Source: JBGSWL01 sp041752455
GTDB taxonomy: Bacteria; Pseudomonadota; Alphaproteobacteria; Rhizobiales; Rhizobiaceae
DNA: 41,166 nt
NCBI GenBank assembly: GCA_041752455.1
Contig: JBGSWL010000073.1
Coordinates: forward strand, 1 to 41,166
Direction of reading: 5' to 3'
Shown: positions 1-7,414 of the stretch, piece after piece
How the letters are laid out: every line of letters starts with the position of its first letter
Numbering within the stretch: the stretch's first letter is position 1
Notes under the pieces: generated by a model
The model's input: only the letters and a program-made list of their open reading frames with translations
The model's database searches: none
What the model was told of the DNA's origin: nothing
Translations under genes and position numbers: made by a program

Positions 1-441
1 CGGCTCGGCGCCAACATCGCGGCTGTCGCGCGGCGCGAATGGCTTCTTGTCGCGGGCGCCACCAGAACCGCCCGGCTTGTCACGATAGCCGCGGCTGACC
101 GGCTTTCCGTCCTCGGATCCTGCCGGACGGTTGGACCCGGCGCCTGGACGATCGCGATAGCCCTGGCTGCGCAGCGGCTTGCCCTCTCCGTCTCGCGCCG
201 GTCCTTCAGCTGCCGGTTTGGAAAACCTGCGCCCTTCGGTCCGGTCACCGGTCGACTTGTCGCCTGTCGGTTTGCCGCCATAGGGCTTTGCGCCGCCCGG
301 ACGTGCACCAGAAGCCCTGTCACCGGGCCCCTTGCCACCGAAACTGCGTCCGCCGGCGGGTTTGTCGCCGCCTGATCGGCGCGGTCCGTCGCCTGTGCGC
401 GGTCCGCGCGGTCCCCGTCCGGTCTTGTCGTTGTCTGCCAT
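1..441 (-). CDS. Probable pseudouridine synthase, disordered N-terminal extension (partial)
   Basis: An ATG at 441 opens a frame that runs uninterrupted off the left edge, giving 147 residues without the C-terminus. The visible part is highly charged and low in complexity, rich in Gly, Arg, Lys, Pro and Asp, with loose repeats of a GYRD(R/K)PG motif. No folded domain is reached. Rhizobial RluB-type 23S rRNA pseudouridine synthases carry tails of this kind and are, as I recall, often encoded divergently from tadA, as here. The catalytic domain should lie beyond the window. The start is in a 70-bp intergenic space shared with tadA. The product name rests on context and composition only; another RNA-binding protein with such a tail is possible. 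Confidence 0.55.
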   Translation of the reverse strand, partial: MADNDKTGRGPRGPRTGDGPRRSGGDKPAGGRSFGGKGPGDRASGARPGGAKPYGGKPTGDKSTGDRTEGRRFSKPAAEGPARDGEGKPLRSQGYRDRPGAGSNRPAGSEDGKPVSRGYRDKPGGSGGARDKKPFAPRDSRDVGAEP

Positions 442-512
442 TTGGTGTTTGCCTCTTTAGGGCGTGCTCCTAACAGTTGGACTGCGAGCACGCGACAGGA
501 AAGTTGAATGCC

Positions 513-983
513 GTGAACGAGACGCCCGCAACAGACGCCTCAAGCCCGATGGCGATCGCGCTTCAAGAAGCGCGGGCAGCCGCTGCGCGCGGGGAAGTGC
601 CGGTCGGCGCCGTCATCAGTCGCGACGGTCATGTGATTGCGCAGGCGGGAAATCGCATGCGCGAGATGTCCGATCCCTCTGCCCACGCGGAAATGCTGGC
701 GATCCGGGCGGCTTGCGCCAGCCTTGGCAGCGACCGACTGCCCGGTTGCGATCTGCATGTCACGCTGGAGCCTTGCACGATGTGCACTGCAGCCATCTCG
801 TTTGCGCGGATCCGGCGGCTCTATTTTGGCGCCAGCGACACGAAAGGCGGAGCGGTTGTCTCAGGCGTCCGGTTCTTTGCGCAGCCGAGCTGTCACCATG
901 CGCCGGAGGTCTATGACGGGATTTCCGCAGGCGAAAGCGCAGAGCTGCTGACAGGCTTTTTCCGCGCGCGCCGGGCTTCCTGA
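513..983 (+). CDS. tadA: tRNA-adenosine(34) deaminase TadA
   Basis: A zinc-dependent deaminase that converts A34 of tRNA-Arg(ACG) to inosine in the cytoplasm. The HAE motif (H58, E60) and the PCTMC motif (C88, C91) provide the three zinc ligands and the catalytic Glu. The length of 156 residues fits the family. The frame is open back to a TTG at 477, but GTG at 513 is preferred: GGAAAG (498-503) lies 9 bases upstream, and it places the conserved MAIALQEAR helix about a dozen residues from the N-terminus. An internal ATG at 549 is the other option. The product belongs to the nucleoside/deoxycytidylate deaminase family; TadA is favoured over a free-base deaminase because of the length and the EVPVGAV segment. 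Confidence 0.93.
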   Translation: MNETPATDASSPMAIALQEARAAAARGEVPVGAVISRDGHVIAQAGNRMREMSDPSAHAEMLAIRAACASLGSDRLPGCDLHVTLEPCTMCTAAISFARIRRLYFGASDTKGGAVVSGVRFFAQPSCHHAPEVYDGISAGESAELLTGFFRARRAS

Positions 984-1010
984 CGATCGGAAACCGGAGC
1001 CGATATCAGA

Positions 1011-1601
1011 TCAAAGCCACGGAACCAGCCGGCGCCAACCCTGCTTCTTGCCTTGGGCAGCACTTGCAGCACGGGCCTTCGATGCTTCGGTCTCGCCAAG
1101 CCCGCCATATTCAGCGGTTTGGGCGGGGATGCGATATTCGGTCGGCGGATCGGTCAAAAAGACGCGGCGGGCACCGCCAGCATTTGCGGCCGGGCCGTCA
1201 GACGCGCCGGTCGCGGCAACGTCTTTCGGGTTGGTCACGAAGTTCGGATCGCGCTTGCCTTCTTCGATCTCTGCCAGAACGCGCTTGCGACGCTGCTCGG
1301 GGCTTTCCGGCCACTGACCGGAGGCATCAACGATGTTGGTCTGCGGCGCCGGGAGTGTCGCGGTGTCGGTTGGCTTCACGATATCCGGGCGCGGCGAATA
1401 GACGATCGGCGGGCCATTATCGACCTTTTTCAAGGCCAGTGACGAGCCAAGGTCCTCGAACAGCTGACTGCCGGACGGCTTGTCTGTGCCGTAGGTCGGG
1501 CCGAAGCAACCGGTCAGAGCCAGGATGGAGGCGCCGCCCATCACCAGACCGGCGATCCGGCCAGTTGCTGACAGGGACAAGGCTTTCCGGTTTATCGTCA
1601 T
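1011..1601 (-). CDS. Putative lipoprotein of unknown function
   Basis: The 196-residue product starts with a lipoprotein signal: basic MTINRK, a hydrophobic stretch, and a lipobox LTGC with the acylated Cys at residue 32. After cleavage the mature chain is Pro-, Ala- and Gly-rich and probably extended, with a charged segment around residues 100-120 (SPEQRRKRVLAEIEEGKRD) and a basic C-terminus ending in RRLVPWL. No catalytic motif is visible. It converges with tadA, with a 27-bp gap between the two stop codons. It would sit in the inner or outer membrane facing the periplasm. I do not recognise the family; similar hypothetical lipoproteins occur beside tadA in related genomes as far as I recall. 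Confidence 0.8.
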   Translation of the reverse strand: MTINRKALSLSATGRIAGLVMGGASILALTGCFGPTYGTDKPSGSQLFEDLGSSLALKKVDNGPPIVYSPRPDIVKPTDTATLPAPQTNIVDASGQWPESPEQRRKRVLAEIEEGKRDPNFVTNPKDVAATGASDGPAANAGGARRVFLTDPPTEYRIPAQTAEYGGLGETEASKARAASAAQGKKQGWRRLVPWL

Positions 1602-1766
1602 CGACTGCTCTTTCCGTCCGTCATCTGAAGTCTCGAATGCCGCCGCGAGCGCTGCGCGCCAATTTCGACCATTTCATGTCGGTCCTACCATGACGCACCT
1701 TTGGCCGTCCACCTGCCATGGTTAATGATGGTTAAGGATCGGCAGGACATCCTTCCGGCGATCCTA

Positions 1767-2384
1767 TCAATAGGCCTGGTCTCCGACACCCACCGGACGA
1801 TCCGGTTGGCCGCCACTTCGGCGGTCCAGTTTGCGGGCACCTATATCCCAGCGCCACGCCAGAGCGCCGAAGTTGGCATAGATCCTGTCGTAGTAAATCC
1901 AGGACTTGTTTTCATCATCCCATTTCCAGCGCTCGCGCTGGATGAAATCGGCCGCCGCGTTCCAGTCCCGCACAAGCGGACCCTTCATCCATGTGGCGTA
2001 AAAGTCCTCATCCAAGGTTTGGTTTGCTATCCCGATTGCCACGAGTTCGTAGTGATTGAGATAGGCGAGCACGGCCTGGCGATTAGCTTTGTCATCGGTG
2101 CTTGCCGGCGTATTCAATGCGGTCAAGTTACCGTCTTGGCGATAGCGCCGAAAAACCGCGTTCAAATCACGGTAACGCTCGTCGCTTTCGGCCTTCTCGA
2201 TGAGGTCCAAGGTTGCCTTTTGCCGGGCAATCCGACGCGCGGACTGAATGCTGACCCATGCGAGATACACCGAAACCGTTACGATGAGCGGCGTCAGGGA
2301 GGGCGTGAGATCAAGAATGCAGCGCATAGAAAATGTGGCGCAAACGTCCACGTTTTGCGCCACATCGGGTACCATCAAAGCCAT
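1767..2384 (-). CDS. DUF4760-like membrane-anchored protein
   Basis: A 205-residue protein with one hydrophobic segment near residues 30-47 followed by a soluble helical domain. The YLNHYELVAIGIANQTLDEDFY stretch resembles the core of DUF4760 proteins, which have a short membrane anchor and an all-helical domain of unknown role; this assignment is from memory. The start at 2384 has only a weak AAAGG two bases upstream, and ATG 2375 is an alternative. The frame cannot extend further because of a stop at 2415-2417. It lies downstream of ileS on the same strand but has a separate promoter-like sequence at 2448-2476 and an upstream mini-frame. The 5' half and leader look more AT-rich than the neighbours, which could indicate acquisition. 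Confidence 0.68.
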   Translation of the reverse strand: MALMVPDVAQNVDVCATFSMRCILDLTPSLTPLIVTVSVYLAWVSIQSARRIARQKATLDLIEKAESDERYRDLNAVFRRYRQDGNLTALNTPASTDDKANRQAVLAYLNHYELVAIGIANQTLDEDFYATWMKGPLVRDWNAAADFIQRERWKWDDENKSWIYYDRIYANFGALAWRWDIGARKLDRRSGGQPDRPVGVGDQAY

Positions 2385-2391
2385 GGCCTTT

Positions 2392-2418
2392 TTAGTCGCG
2401 AACGCCTTCGAATGTCAT
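2392..2418 (-). promoter_or_regulatory. Possible leader mini-ORF upstream of the DUF4760 gene
   Basis: Eight sense codons (MTFEGVRD) and a TAA stop follow a strong GGAGG ribosome-binding site located 5 bases before the ATG at 2418. The mini-frame ends only 7 bases before the ATG of the downstream gene, whose own ribosome-binding site is poor. Ribosomes terminating here could reinitiate on the downstream gene. This is seen in sequence; translation is inferred. Confidence 0.35.
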
Positions 2419-2447
2419 GAAAGCCTCCATTTCAGACTCGTGACCCC

Positions 2448-2476
2448 AAAATAAGCGAAAATACGCCTTTTTTCAA
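2448..2476 (-). promoter_or_regulatory. Predicted sigma-70 promoter for the DUF4760 gene
   Basis: On the minus strand TTGAAA (2476-2471) and TATTTT (2453-2448) are separated by exactly 17 bases. Transcription would start near 2441 and give a leader of about 57 bases containing the mini-ORF. The promoter sits just beyond the ileS stop codon at 2485, so the small gene can be expressed independently of ileS. Confidence 0.5.
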
Positions 2477-2484
2477 GCAGACTA

Positions 2485-5400
2485 TTACCACCGGCCCATC
2501 GACCGCAATTCGCGAAGCGCTGCAGCGTCGCGCGCCGATACATCGGGAAACTCGGGATCAGAACCGACATCGGTCGTCACCCGCCAGGAACGCGCGCATT
2601 TGCGCCCCTCGGCTGGCGCGAAGATCACCGCGACGCCCGAAACATCGTCCAGCGTGAAAGCACCGACCGGCGCCGGTTTGCGGGAAATCGAGATGCCGGA
2701 CGTGATGCAGATTTCGGCCATGTCGATGCCTTCGATGGCTGCAGCGAGTGCATCATCGGTGATGTGGACGAATGGCGCAGCTTCCAGCGAAGAACCGATG
2801 CGCTTTTCCTTGCGCTCGATTTCCAGTGCGCCGGTGACGACGCGGCGCACGGTGCGCACCTTCTTCCACTTTTCGGCCAAAGCGTCGTTGCGCCACTGGT
2901 CCGGGCATTTGCGGAACTGTTCCAGATGCACCGAGACGGCATCGGGATAGCGCGACAGCCAGGCCTCCTCCATGGTGAACGGCAGCATGGGGGCAAGCCA
3001 GGTGACAAGGCGATTGAACAGGTGATGGACCACCTGCAGCGAGGCCTTGCGCTTGATGGAAGACGGCGCCTCGCAATAAAGCGTGTCCTTGCGCACGTCG
3101 AAGTAGAACGCCGACAGTTCCAGCACCATGAAGTCGACAAGCGTGCGGGTGATGCGCTTGAAATCGAACTCGTCATAGGCACGGTGGACGAGCGTATCGA
3201 GCTCATGAACCCGGTGCAGGATCAGCCGCTCGAGTTCCGGCAGGTCGTCATATTCAACGCTTTCGCCCTGGTCATGGGCGAGCGTGCCGAGCATCCAGCG
3301 GATCGTGTTGCGAACCTTGCGATAAGCATCAATGTTGGTCTGCAGGATCGTCTCGCCGAGGCGCTGGTCTTCCCAATAGTCGGTCGACATCACCCAGAGA
3401 CGCAGGATGTCTGCGCCGGACTTCTTCATGACATCCTGCGGCGTGACCACATTGCCGAGCGATTTCGACATCTTGCGACCTTCCTCATCCATGGTGAAGC
3501 CATGGGTGATGACGCAATCATAGGGCGCGCGGCCGCGCGTGCCGCAGCTTTCCAGCAGCGAGGAGTGGAACCAGCCGCGATGCTGGTCGGTGCCTTCCAG
3601 ATAGACATCGGCCGGCCATTTCAGGTCCGGGCGATCTTCCAGCGTGAAGGCATGGGTCGAGCCGGAATCGAACCAGACGTCGAGGATGTCGCGCACCTGG
3701 TGCCATCTGGCCGGGTCGTGGTCATTGCCGAGGAAGCGCTCCTTGGCGCCATCGGCAAACCAGGCATCGGCGCCTTCGTCCTCGAATGCCGCGAGGATGC
3801 GGGCGTTGACGGCCTCGTCCTTCAGGACATTGCCGTCTTCATCGGCAAAGACGCAGATCGGCACGCCCCACGCCCTTTGACGTGAAAGCACCCAGTCGGG
3901 GCGGTCGGCGATCATGCCGCGCAGGCGTGTCTGGCCTGCCGCTGGCACGAAGCGCGTGTCGTCGATGGCCTTGAGGGCGATGTCGCGCAATGTCCGCGCA
4001 CGACCCTCACCCCCCTCTGTCGCCTTCGGCGACATCTCCCCCTCAAGGGGGGAGAATGGGGGTAGCGGCTTGTCCATATGCACAAACCACTGCGGCGTGT
4101 TGCGGAAGATCACCGGCTTCTTGGAGCGCCAGGAATGCGGATATGTGTGCTTCAGCCGGCCGCGCGCAAACAGCGCACTGGCCTCGATCAGCGCGGCAAT
4201 CACCGCCTTGTTGGCATCGCCCTTGTTGCCCTTGTCATCAATGACGCGCGCCGCGCCGCCCTCGCGATCCGGGCCGAAGCCCGGCGCATCCTTGGTGAAG
4301 TAGCCGGCATCATCGACCGTGAACGGAATGGCCGTATCGACGCCCTTCTTGTGGGCCTCGGTCATCCAGATGTCGAAATCCTCGCGGCCATGGCCGGGCG
4401 CGGTGTGGACAAAGCCCGTGCCTGCATCGTCGGTGACATGGTCGCCGTCGAGCAGCGGCACCGGGAAATCATAACCGCCGCCGAGACCGGCCAGCGGATG
4501 GGCGCAGGTGATGGCGGCCAGTTCGTCGGCCTTCACATCGCGCAGGCGCGTGAACTGCAGCTTGGCCTTGGCAAAGCTCTCCTCGGCGAGCGCATCGGCA
4601 AAGATCAGCTTCTCGCCCGGCTGCGGGCCGAAATCGTTCTCCGCTGCGGTGACTTCATAGAGACCGTAAGCGATACGCGACGAATAGGAGATCGCCCGGT
4701 TGCCGGGAATGGTCCACGGCGTGGTGGTCCAGATGACGATGTGGGCGCCTTCCTTGTGTAGTTCGAGTGGTCCGAATGCCGGTTCCGGCACTGATTGACC
4801 GGGCACAATTGGTCCAACTTCGACATTTGCAGCATGAACTGAGTTGATAACCGGAAACTTCACCCATATCGTGTCGCTCTCGTAGTCCTGGTATTCCACT
4901 TCGGCTTCGGCCAGCGCGGTGCGCTCGACCACCGACCACATGATCGGCTTGGAGCCACGATAGAGCTGGCCGCTGGTGGCAAATTTCAGGAGTTCGCCGG
5001 CGATGCGCGCCTCGGCGTGGTAGGCCATCGTCGTGTAAGGGTTGTCGAAATCGCCCTCGATGCCGAGGCGACGGAACTCTTCCGATTGCACCTTGATCCA
5101 GTGGGCGGCAAAGTCACGGCACTCCCGGCGGAACTCGTTGACCGGCACGTCATCCTTGTTGCGGCCCTTGGCGCGGTATTGCTCTTCGATCTTCCACTCG
5201 ATCGGCAGGCCGTGGCAGTCCCAGCCCGGCACATAATTGGCATCGCGACCACGCATCTGGAACGAGCGGGTGATGACATCCTTCAGGATCTTGTTGAGCG
5301 CATGGCCGATGTGGATGTTGCCGTTGGCATAGGGCGGGCCGTCATGCAGCACAAACTTGTCCCGGCCGGCGGCATCGTCGCGCAGCAGCCGGTAAAGGTC

Positions 5401-5526
5401 CATCTGGCGCCAGCGCTCCACCAGCGCCGGTTCCTTTTCCGGAAGGCCGGCGCGCATCGGGAAGTCTGTCTGCGGCAGGTTGAGGCTCGCAGAATAGTCG
5501 GTCTTTTCCTGGCTTGCGTCTGTCAT
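2485..5526 (-). CDS. ileS: Isoleucyl-tRNA synthetase IleS with an in-frame repeat insertion
   Basis: Class I aminoacyl-tRNA synthetase that charges tRNA-Ile. The 1013-residue product has the HIGH signature at residues 72-75 and KMSKS at 685-689, with the CP1 editing domain between them. The GWDCHGLP and WFDSGS motifs are also present. Residues about 489-509 (PPFSPLEGEMSPKATEGG and flank) are the translation of a palindromic DNA repeat and are absent from ordinary IleS at this point. The C-terminal zinc-finger position reads KCARSW and VSARDA, so the usual CxxC pairs are mostly lost; rhizobial IleS proteins commonly show this. Upstream lies the toxin-antitoxin pair rather than ribF, which I recall as the usual rhizobial neighbour. 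Start ATG 5526 gives the expected N-terminus before the FPMRAGLPEKEP segment. Confidence 0.97.
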   Translation of the reverse strand: MTDASQEKTDYSASLNLPQTDFPMRAGLPEKEPALVERWRQMDLYRLLRDDAAGRDKFVLHDGPPYANGNIHIGHALNKILKDVITRSFQMRGRDANYVPGWDCHGLPIEWKIEEQYRAKGRNKDDVPVNEFRRECRDFAAHWIKVQSEEFRRLGIEGDFDNPYTTMAYHAEARIAGELLKFATSGQLYRGSKPIMWSVVERTALAEAEVEYQDYESDTIWVKFPVINSVHAANVEVGPIVPGQSVPEPAFGPLELHKEGAHIVIWTTTPWTIPGNRAISYSSRIAYGLYEVTAAENDFGPQPGEKLIFADALAEESFAKAKLQFTRLRDVKADELAAITCAHPLAGLGGGYDFPVPLLDGDHVTDDAGTGFVHTAPGHGREDFDIWMTEAHKKGVDTAIPFTVDDAGYFTKDAPGFGPDREGGAARVIDDKGNKGDANKAVIAALIEASALFARGRLKHTYPHSWRSKKPVIFRNTPQWFVHMDKPLPPFSPLEGEMSPKATEGGEGRARTLRDIALKAIDDTRFVPAAGQTRLRGMIADRPDWVLSRQRAWGVPICVFADEDGNVLKDEAVNARILAAFEDEGADAWFADGAKERFLGNDHDPARWHQVRDILDVWFDSGSTHAFTLEDRPDLKWPADVYLEGTDQHRGWFHSSLLESCGTRGRAPYDCVITHGFTMDEEGRKMSKSLGNVVTPQDVMKKSGADILRLWVMSTDYWEDQRLGETILQTNIDAYRKVRNTIRWMLGTLAHDQGESVEYDDLPELERLILHRVHELDTLVHRAYDEFDFKRITRTLVDFMVLELSAFYFDVRKDTLYCEAPSSIKRKASLQVVHHLFNRLVTWLAPMLPFTMEEAWLSRYPDAVSVHLEQFRKCPDQWRNDALAEKWKKVRTVRRVVTGALEIERKEKRIGSSLEAAPFVHITDDALAAAIEGIDMAEICITSGISISRKPAPVGAFTLDDVSGVAVIFAPAEGRKCARSWRVTTDVGSDPEFPDVSARDAAALRELRSMGRW
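4006..4062. repeat. Rhizobial palindromic repeat inside ileS
   Basis: This GC-rich element contains two adjacent hairpins: TGTCGCC/GGCGACA around a TTC loop (4018-4034) and CTCCCCC/GGGGGAG around a short CAA-type loop (4036-4054). It is flanked by CTCACCCCCC and a G-run. Its form matches an abundant intergenic repeat of rhizobial and Brucella-type genomes. Here it is read in frame on the minus strand and adds about 20 residues to IleS without a stop codon. Confidence 0.8.
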
Positions 5527-5614
5527 CTGTTATCGTCTGTCATTTGTGTTGCGGTGCAGCCGGTGTGGCAGTCACCGTGTGTCCGGCTGAAAACAAGGGG
5601 TGGCTCGCGCATGT

Positions 5615-5650
5615 CCCGGCCTGGCCGCGCCTCAGGCGCAGCAGGCCGGG
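5615..5650. other. Nested inverted repeat in the ileS upstream region
   Basis: CCCGGCCT (5615-5622) pairs with AGGCCGGG (5643-5650), and inside it GCGCC (5627-5631) pairs with GGCGC (5635-5639) around TCA. If the ileS transcript begins upstream, this forms a stem-loop in its leader about 90-125 bases before the start codon. It lacks a T-run on either strand, so it does not look like a terminator. Function unknown. Confidence 0.35.
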
Positions 5651-5730
5651 TCGGTAATTCGGGCGATGACAAACGCGCAACTGTGCATGGGCCGCTTCTT
5701 ACCAATGGTGCATTGCGATGGAAAGCGGGA

Positions 5731-5762
5731 TTTGCGCGGTTTGCGCTTTGCGCCATTTGCGC
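5731..5762 (+). promoter_or_regulatory. Four direct TTTGCGC repeats: likely operator of the Xre/RES operon
   Basis: TTTGCGC occurs at 5731, 5740, 5747 and 5756, all in the same orientation, with start-to-start spacings of 9, 7 and 9 bases. The array ends 33 bases before the antitoxin start codon. Type II antitoxins with an Xre domain usually repress their own promoter by binding repeats of this sort. The repeats are seen directly; binding is inferred. Confidence 0.5.
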
Positions 5763-5795
5763 ATATGTTTGGTGGCAACTGGCGGAGAAGAGCAG

Positions 5796-6224
5796 ATGGA
5801 AAGAGCGCACGCGAAAAAGTCAGCATCCGATAGCCGATCCTCAGGTCCAGCGCGTGAAGACATCACGCGTGCACCCGATCTTAGGTCGGGTAACGGCGTT
5901 GAACGGTTGGTGGCAGAACTGGTGGAGCGCGGCTTCATCAAACCCGAAATCTTCGATCTGGTGGCTCCCCGCAGAACATTGGAACGCCGGGCGCAGACCG
6001 GACAGCCGCTGAGTTCCATCGAAACCGATCGGGCGCTGAGGCTGAAGCGCGTCCACGATCACGCTCTGCGCGTCTTCGGCAATCGTGAAAAAGCGCATCG
6101 CTGGCTGCGAAAGCCCTGCCGGGCACTGGATGGCACAGTGCCGATCCAGCTCCTCGCCACGGAAACCGGTGCTCACATCGTTGAATCGGAACTGCACGCG
6201 ATCGATCACGGCATGTATGTCTGA
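5796..6224 (+). CDS. Xre/MbcA/ParS-type antitoxin
   Basis: Antitoxin of a RES-type toxin-antitoxin pair, 142 residues. The C-terminal half (HALRVFGNREKAHRWLRKP...ALDGTVPIQLLATETGAHIVE) is a clear DUF2384 toxin-binding domain, and the middle part (about residues 35-80) fits the Xre-like helix-turn-helix domain. The first 30 residues are charged and probably disordered. The frame is open back to 5718, but ATG 5796 has GGAG (5784-5787) 8 bases upstream, and an earlier start would run through the TTTGCGC operator repeats. The toxin ATG follows the stop codon after 2 bases, so the genes are translationally linked. Expected role: neutralise the toxin and repress the operon. Confidence 0.88.
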   Translation: MERAHAKKSASDSRSSGPAREDITRAPDLRSGNGVERLVAELVERGFIKPEIFDLVAPRRTLERRAQTGQPLSSIETDRALRLKRVHDHALRVFGNREKAHRWLRKPCRALDGTVPIQLLATETGAHIVESELHAIDHGMYV

Positions 6225-6226
6225 CG

Positions 6227-6661
6227 ATGCAGGTCTGGAGGATATCCAACTATGCCGACCTGACCGCCATTGGCGGCAAGTACAAAGCAGGGCGTTGGAA
6301 CAAGCTCGGCCGGAAGATCGTCTATTGCGCCGAACACCCGGCGCTGGCGATGATCGAAATCCTCGTCCATACCGATCCTGCTGACCTGCCTGAAAGCTAC
6401 CGGCTGCTTGGCATCGACATCAAGGAAGACAGCATGATTTCGGATTCCGGCCTCGACCATGGATCCCTTCCCGATGACGAGACTTGCCGCGGCCTCTTCG
6501 AGGCTTTTTGCGAGGATGCGGTCGCGCCGGTGATGCGCGTGCCGAGCGGACTCATACCGCACGCGTTCAACCTGCTGATCAATCCGGAACATCCGAGTGC
6601 GGGCGCGATCACGATCACGTCCGATGAACGCCTCGCCTTCGACCCGCGCTTCAGAACCTGA
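6227..6661 (+). CDS. RES-domain toxin (NAD+-degrading family)
   Basis: The 144-residue product has the RES family pattern: WRIS near the N-terminus, GGKYKAGRWNKLGRKIVYCAE with the conserved Arg and Tyr, a Glu in ALAMIEILVH, and a Ser in RVPSGLIP followed by NLLINPEHPSA. Characterised family members deplete NAD+ and stop growth until neutralised by the DUF2384 antitoxin. The domain appears full length with the catalytic residues in place, so the toxin is probably active. It directly follows the antitoxin gene (2-base gap). The pair lies between ileS and an SDR gene and points towards the SDR gene; the two stop codons meet at 6661/6662. Confidence 0.92.
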   Translation: MQVWRISNYADLTAIGGKYKAGRWNKLGRKIVYCAEHPALAMIEILVHTDPADLPESYRLLGIDIKEDSMISDSGLDHGSLPDDETCRGLFEAFCEDAVAPVMRVPSGLIPHAFNLLINPEHPSAGAITITSDERLAFDPRFRT

Positions 6662-7414
6662 CTACCACACCGGCTTTTCGAGCTTGTCGTAGATGATCGC
6701 CTTCATCGCTGCGGTGATGGCGCAGGGCGCGATCTGACCGGCAAAGGCGAACAGCTTGTTGGCCAGTCCCGGCACGATCTGCGCCCTGCCCCGCGCCGCC
6801 TCGGCCAGGATCACCCGCGCGGCGGTTTCCGGCTCCATGCGGTTTGCGGCTTTTGCGCCTTTGGGCGCGTGGCGAGCAGCATGATCGGTCTTCAGCGGTC
6901 CGGGAAACGCGCAGGCAACGCGAATGCCATGGGCGGTGCGGAACGGACGGCGCACCGAACGCGCGTAGATCGCGACTGCACTCTTTGACGCGCCGTAAGA
7001 TGCCGCGCCCGGATAGCCGGTGAAGTGCGACAGCGAGGCGATGAAGATCAGGGAGCCGCCGCGCCTGATCGCGCCCGCGGCCACAAGCGCATTGGCCAGC
7101 ATGATGGGCGCGAGCGCGTTGACTGCCAGCACCCGGCCGTGGGCGCCTGGGTCGATGGCTTCGAACGGACCGGTTGCTGAAATTCCTGCGTTGAGGATCA
7201 CCATGTCATAGGGGCCCTGCGCGATGATCTTTGCCGCAAGCGCAGCCAAACCATCGGTGTCGGCCAGATCGCACGCCAGATGCAGCGTTTCGGCATCGCG
7301 CGTCGGCACCTGCCGGTCGGCAATGACCAAAGCGTGGCCGGAGGTGCGCAGCGCGGCACAGAATGCCTGGCCCAAACCCGATGCGCCGCCGGTGACCAGT
7401 GCTTTCTTCTTCAT
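6662..7414 (-). CDS. Short-chain dehydrogenase/reductase (SDR)
   Basis: A classical SDR of 250 residues. It shows the TGGASGLG cofactor-binding motif at residues 8-15, NAG near residue 76, a Ser in the FIASLSH segment and the catalytic YGASK. The GGASGLG loop and the following acidic or basic residues do not settle NAD versus NADP preference. It lacks membrane segments, although the C-terminus is moderately hydrophobic (LFAFAGQIAPCAITAAMKAIIY), as in SDRs that act near membranes. Its start codon overlaps the previous SDR stop by 4 bases (ATGA), so both are translationally coupled at the end of the HAD-ribF-SDR-SDR operon. Substrate unknown. Confidence 0.9.
   Translation of the reverse strand: MKKKALVTGGASGLGQAFCAALRTSGHALVIADRQVPTRDAETLHLACDLADTDGLAALAAKIIAQGPYDMVILNAGISATGPFEAIDPGAHGRVLAVNALAPIMLANALVAAGAIRRGGSLIFIASLSHFTGYPGAASYGASKSAVAIYARSVRRPFRTAHGIRVACAFPGPLKTDHAARHAPKGAKAANRMEPETAARVILAEAARGRAQIVPGLANKLFAFAGQIAPCAITAAMKAIIYDKLEKPVW

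Noticed and set aside
1701..2420. 239-codon plus-strand frame opposite the DUF4760 gene
   Set aside because: The minus-strand frame has a membrane helix, a family-like domain and a promoter; the plus-strand frame has none.
5615..5650. T-box or attenuator controlling ileS
   Set aside because: T-boxes are not known in alphaproteobacteria; the hairpin has no T-run and no specifier-like loop could be recognised. Kept only as an unexplained inverted repeat.
5523..5810. 95-codon minus-strand frame overlapping the ileS start and the toxin-antitoxin operator
   Set aside because: It overlaps regulatory DNA and the antitoxin start, has no family features and no clear ribosome-binding site.
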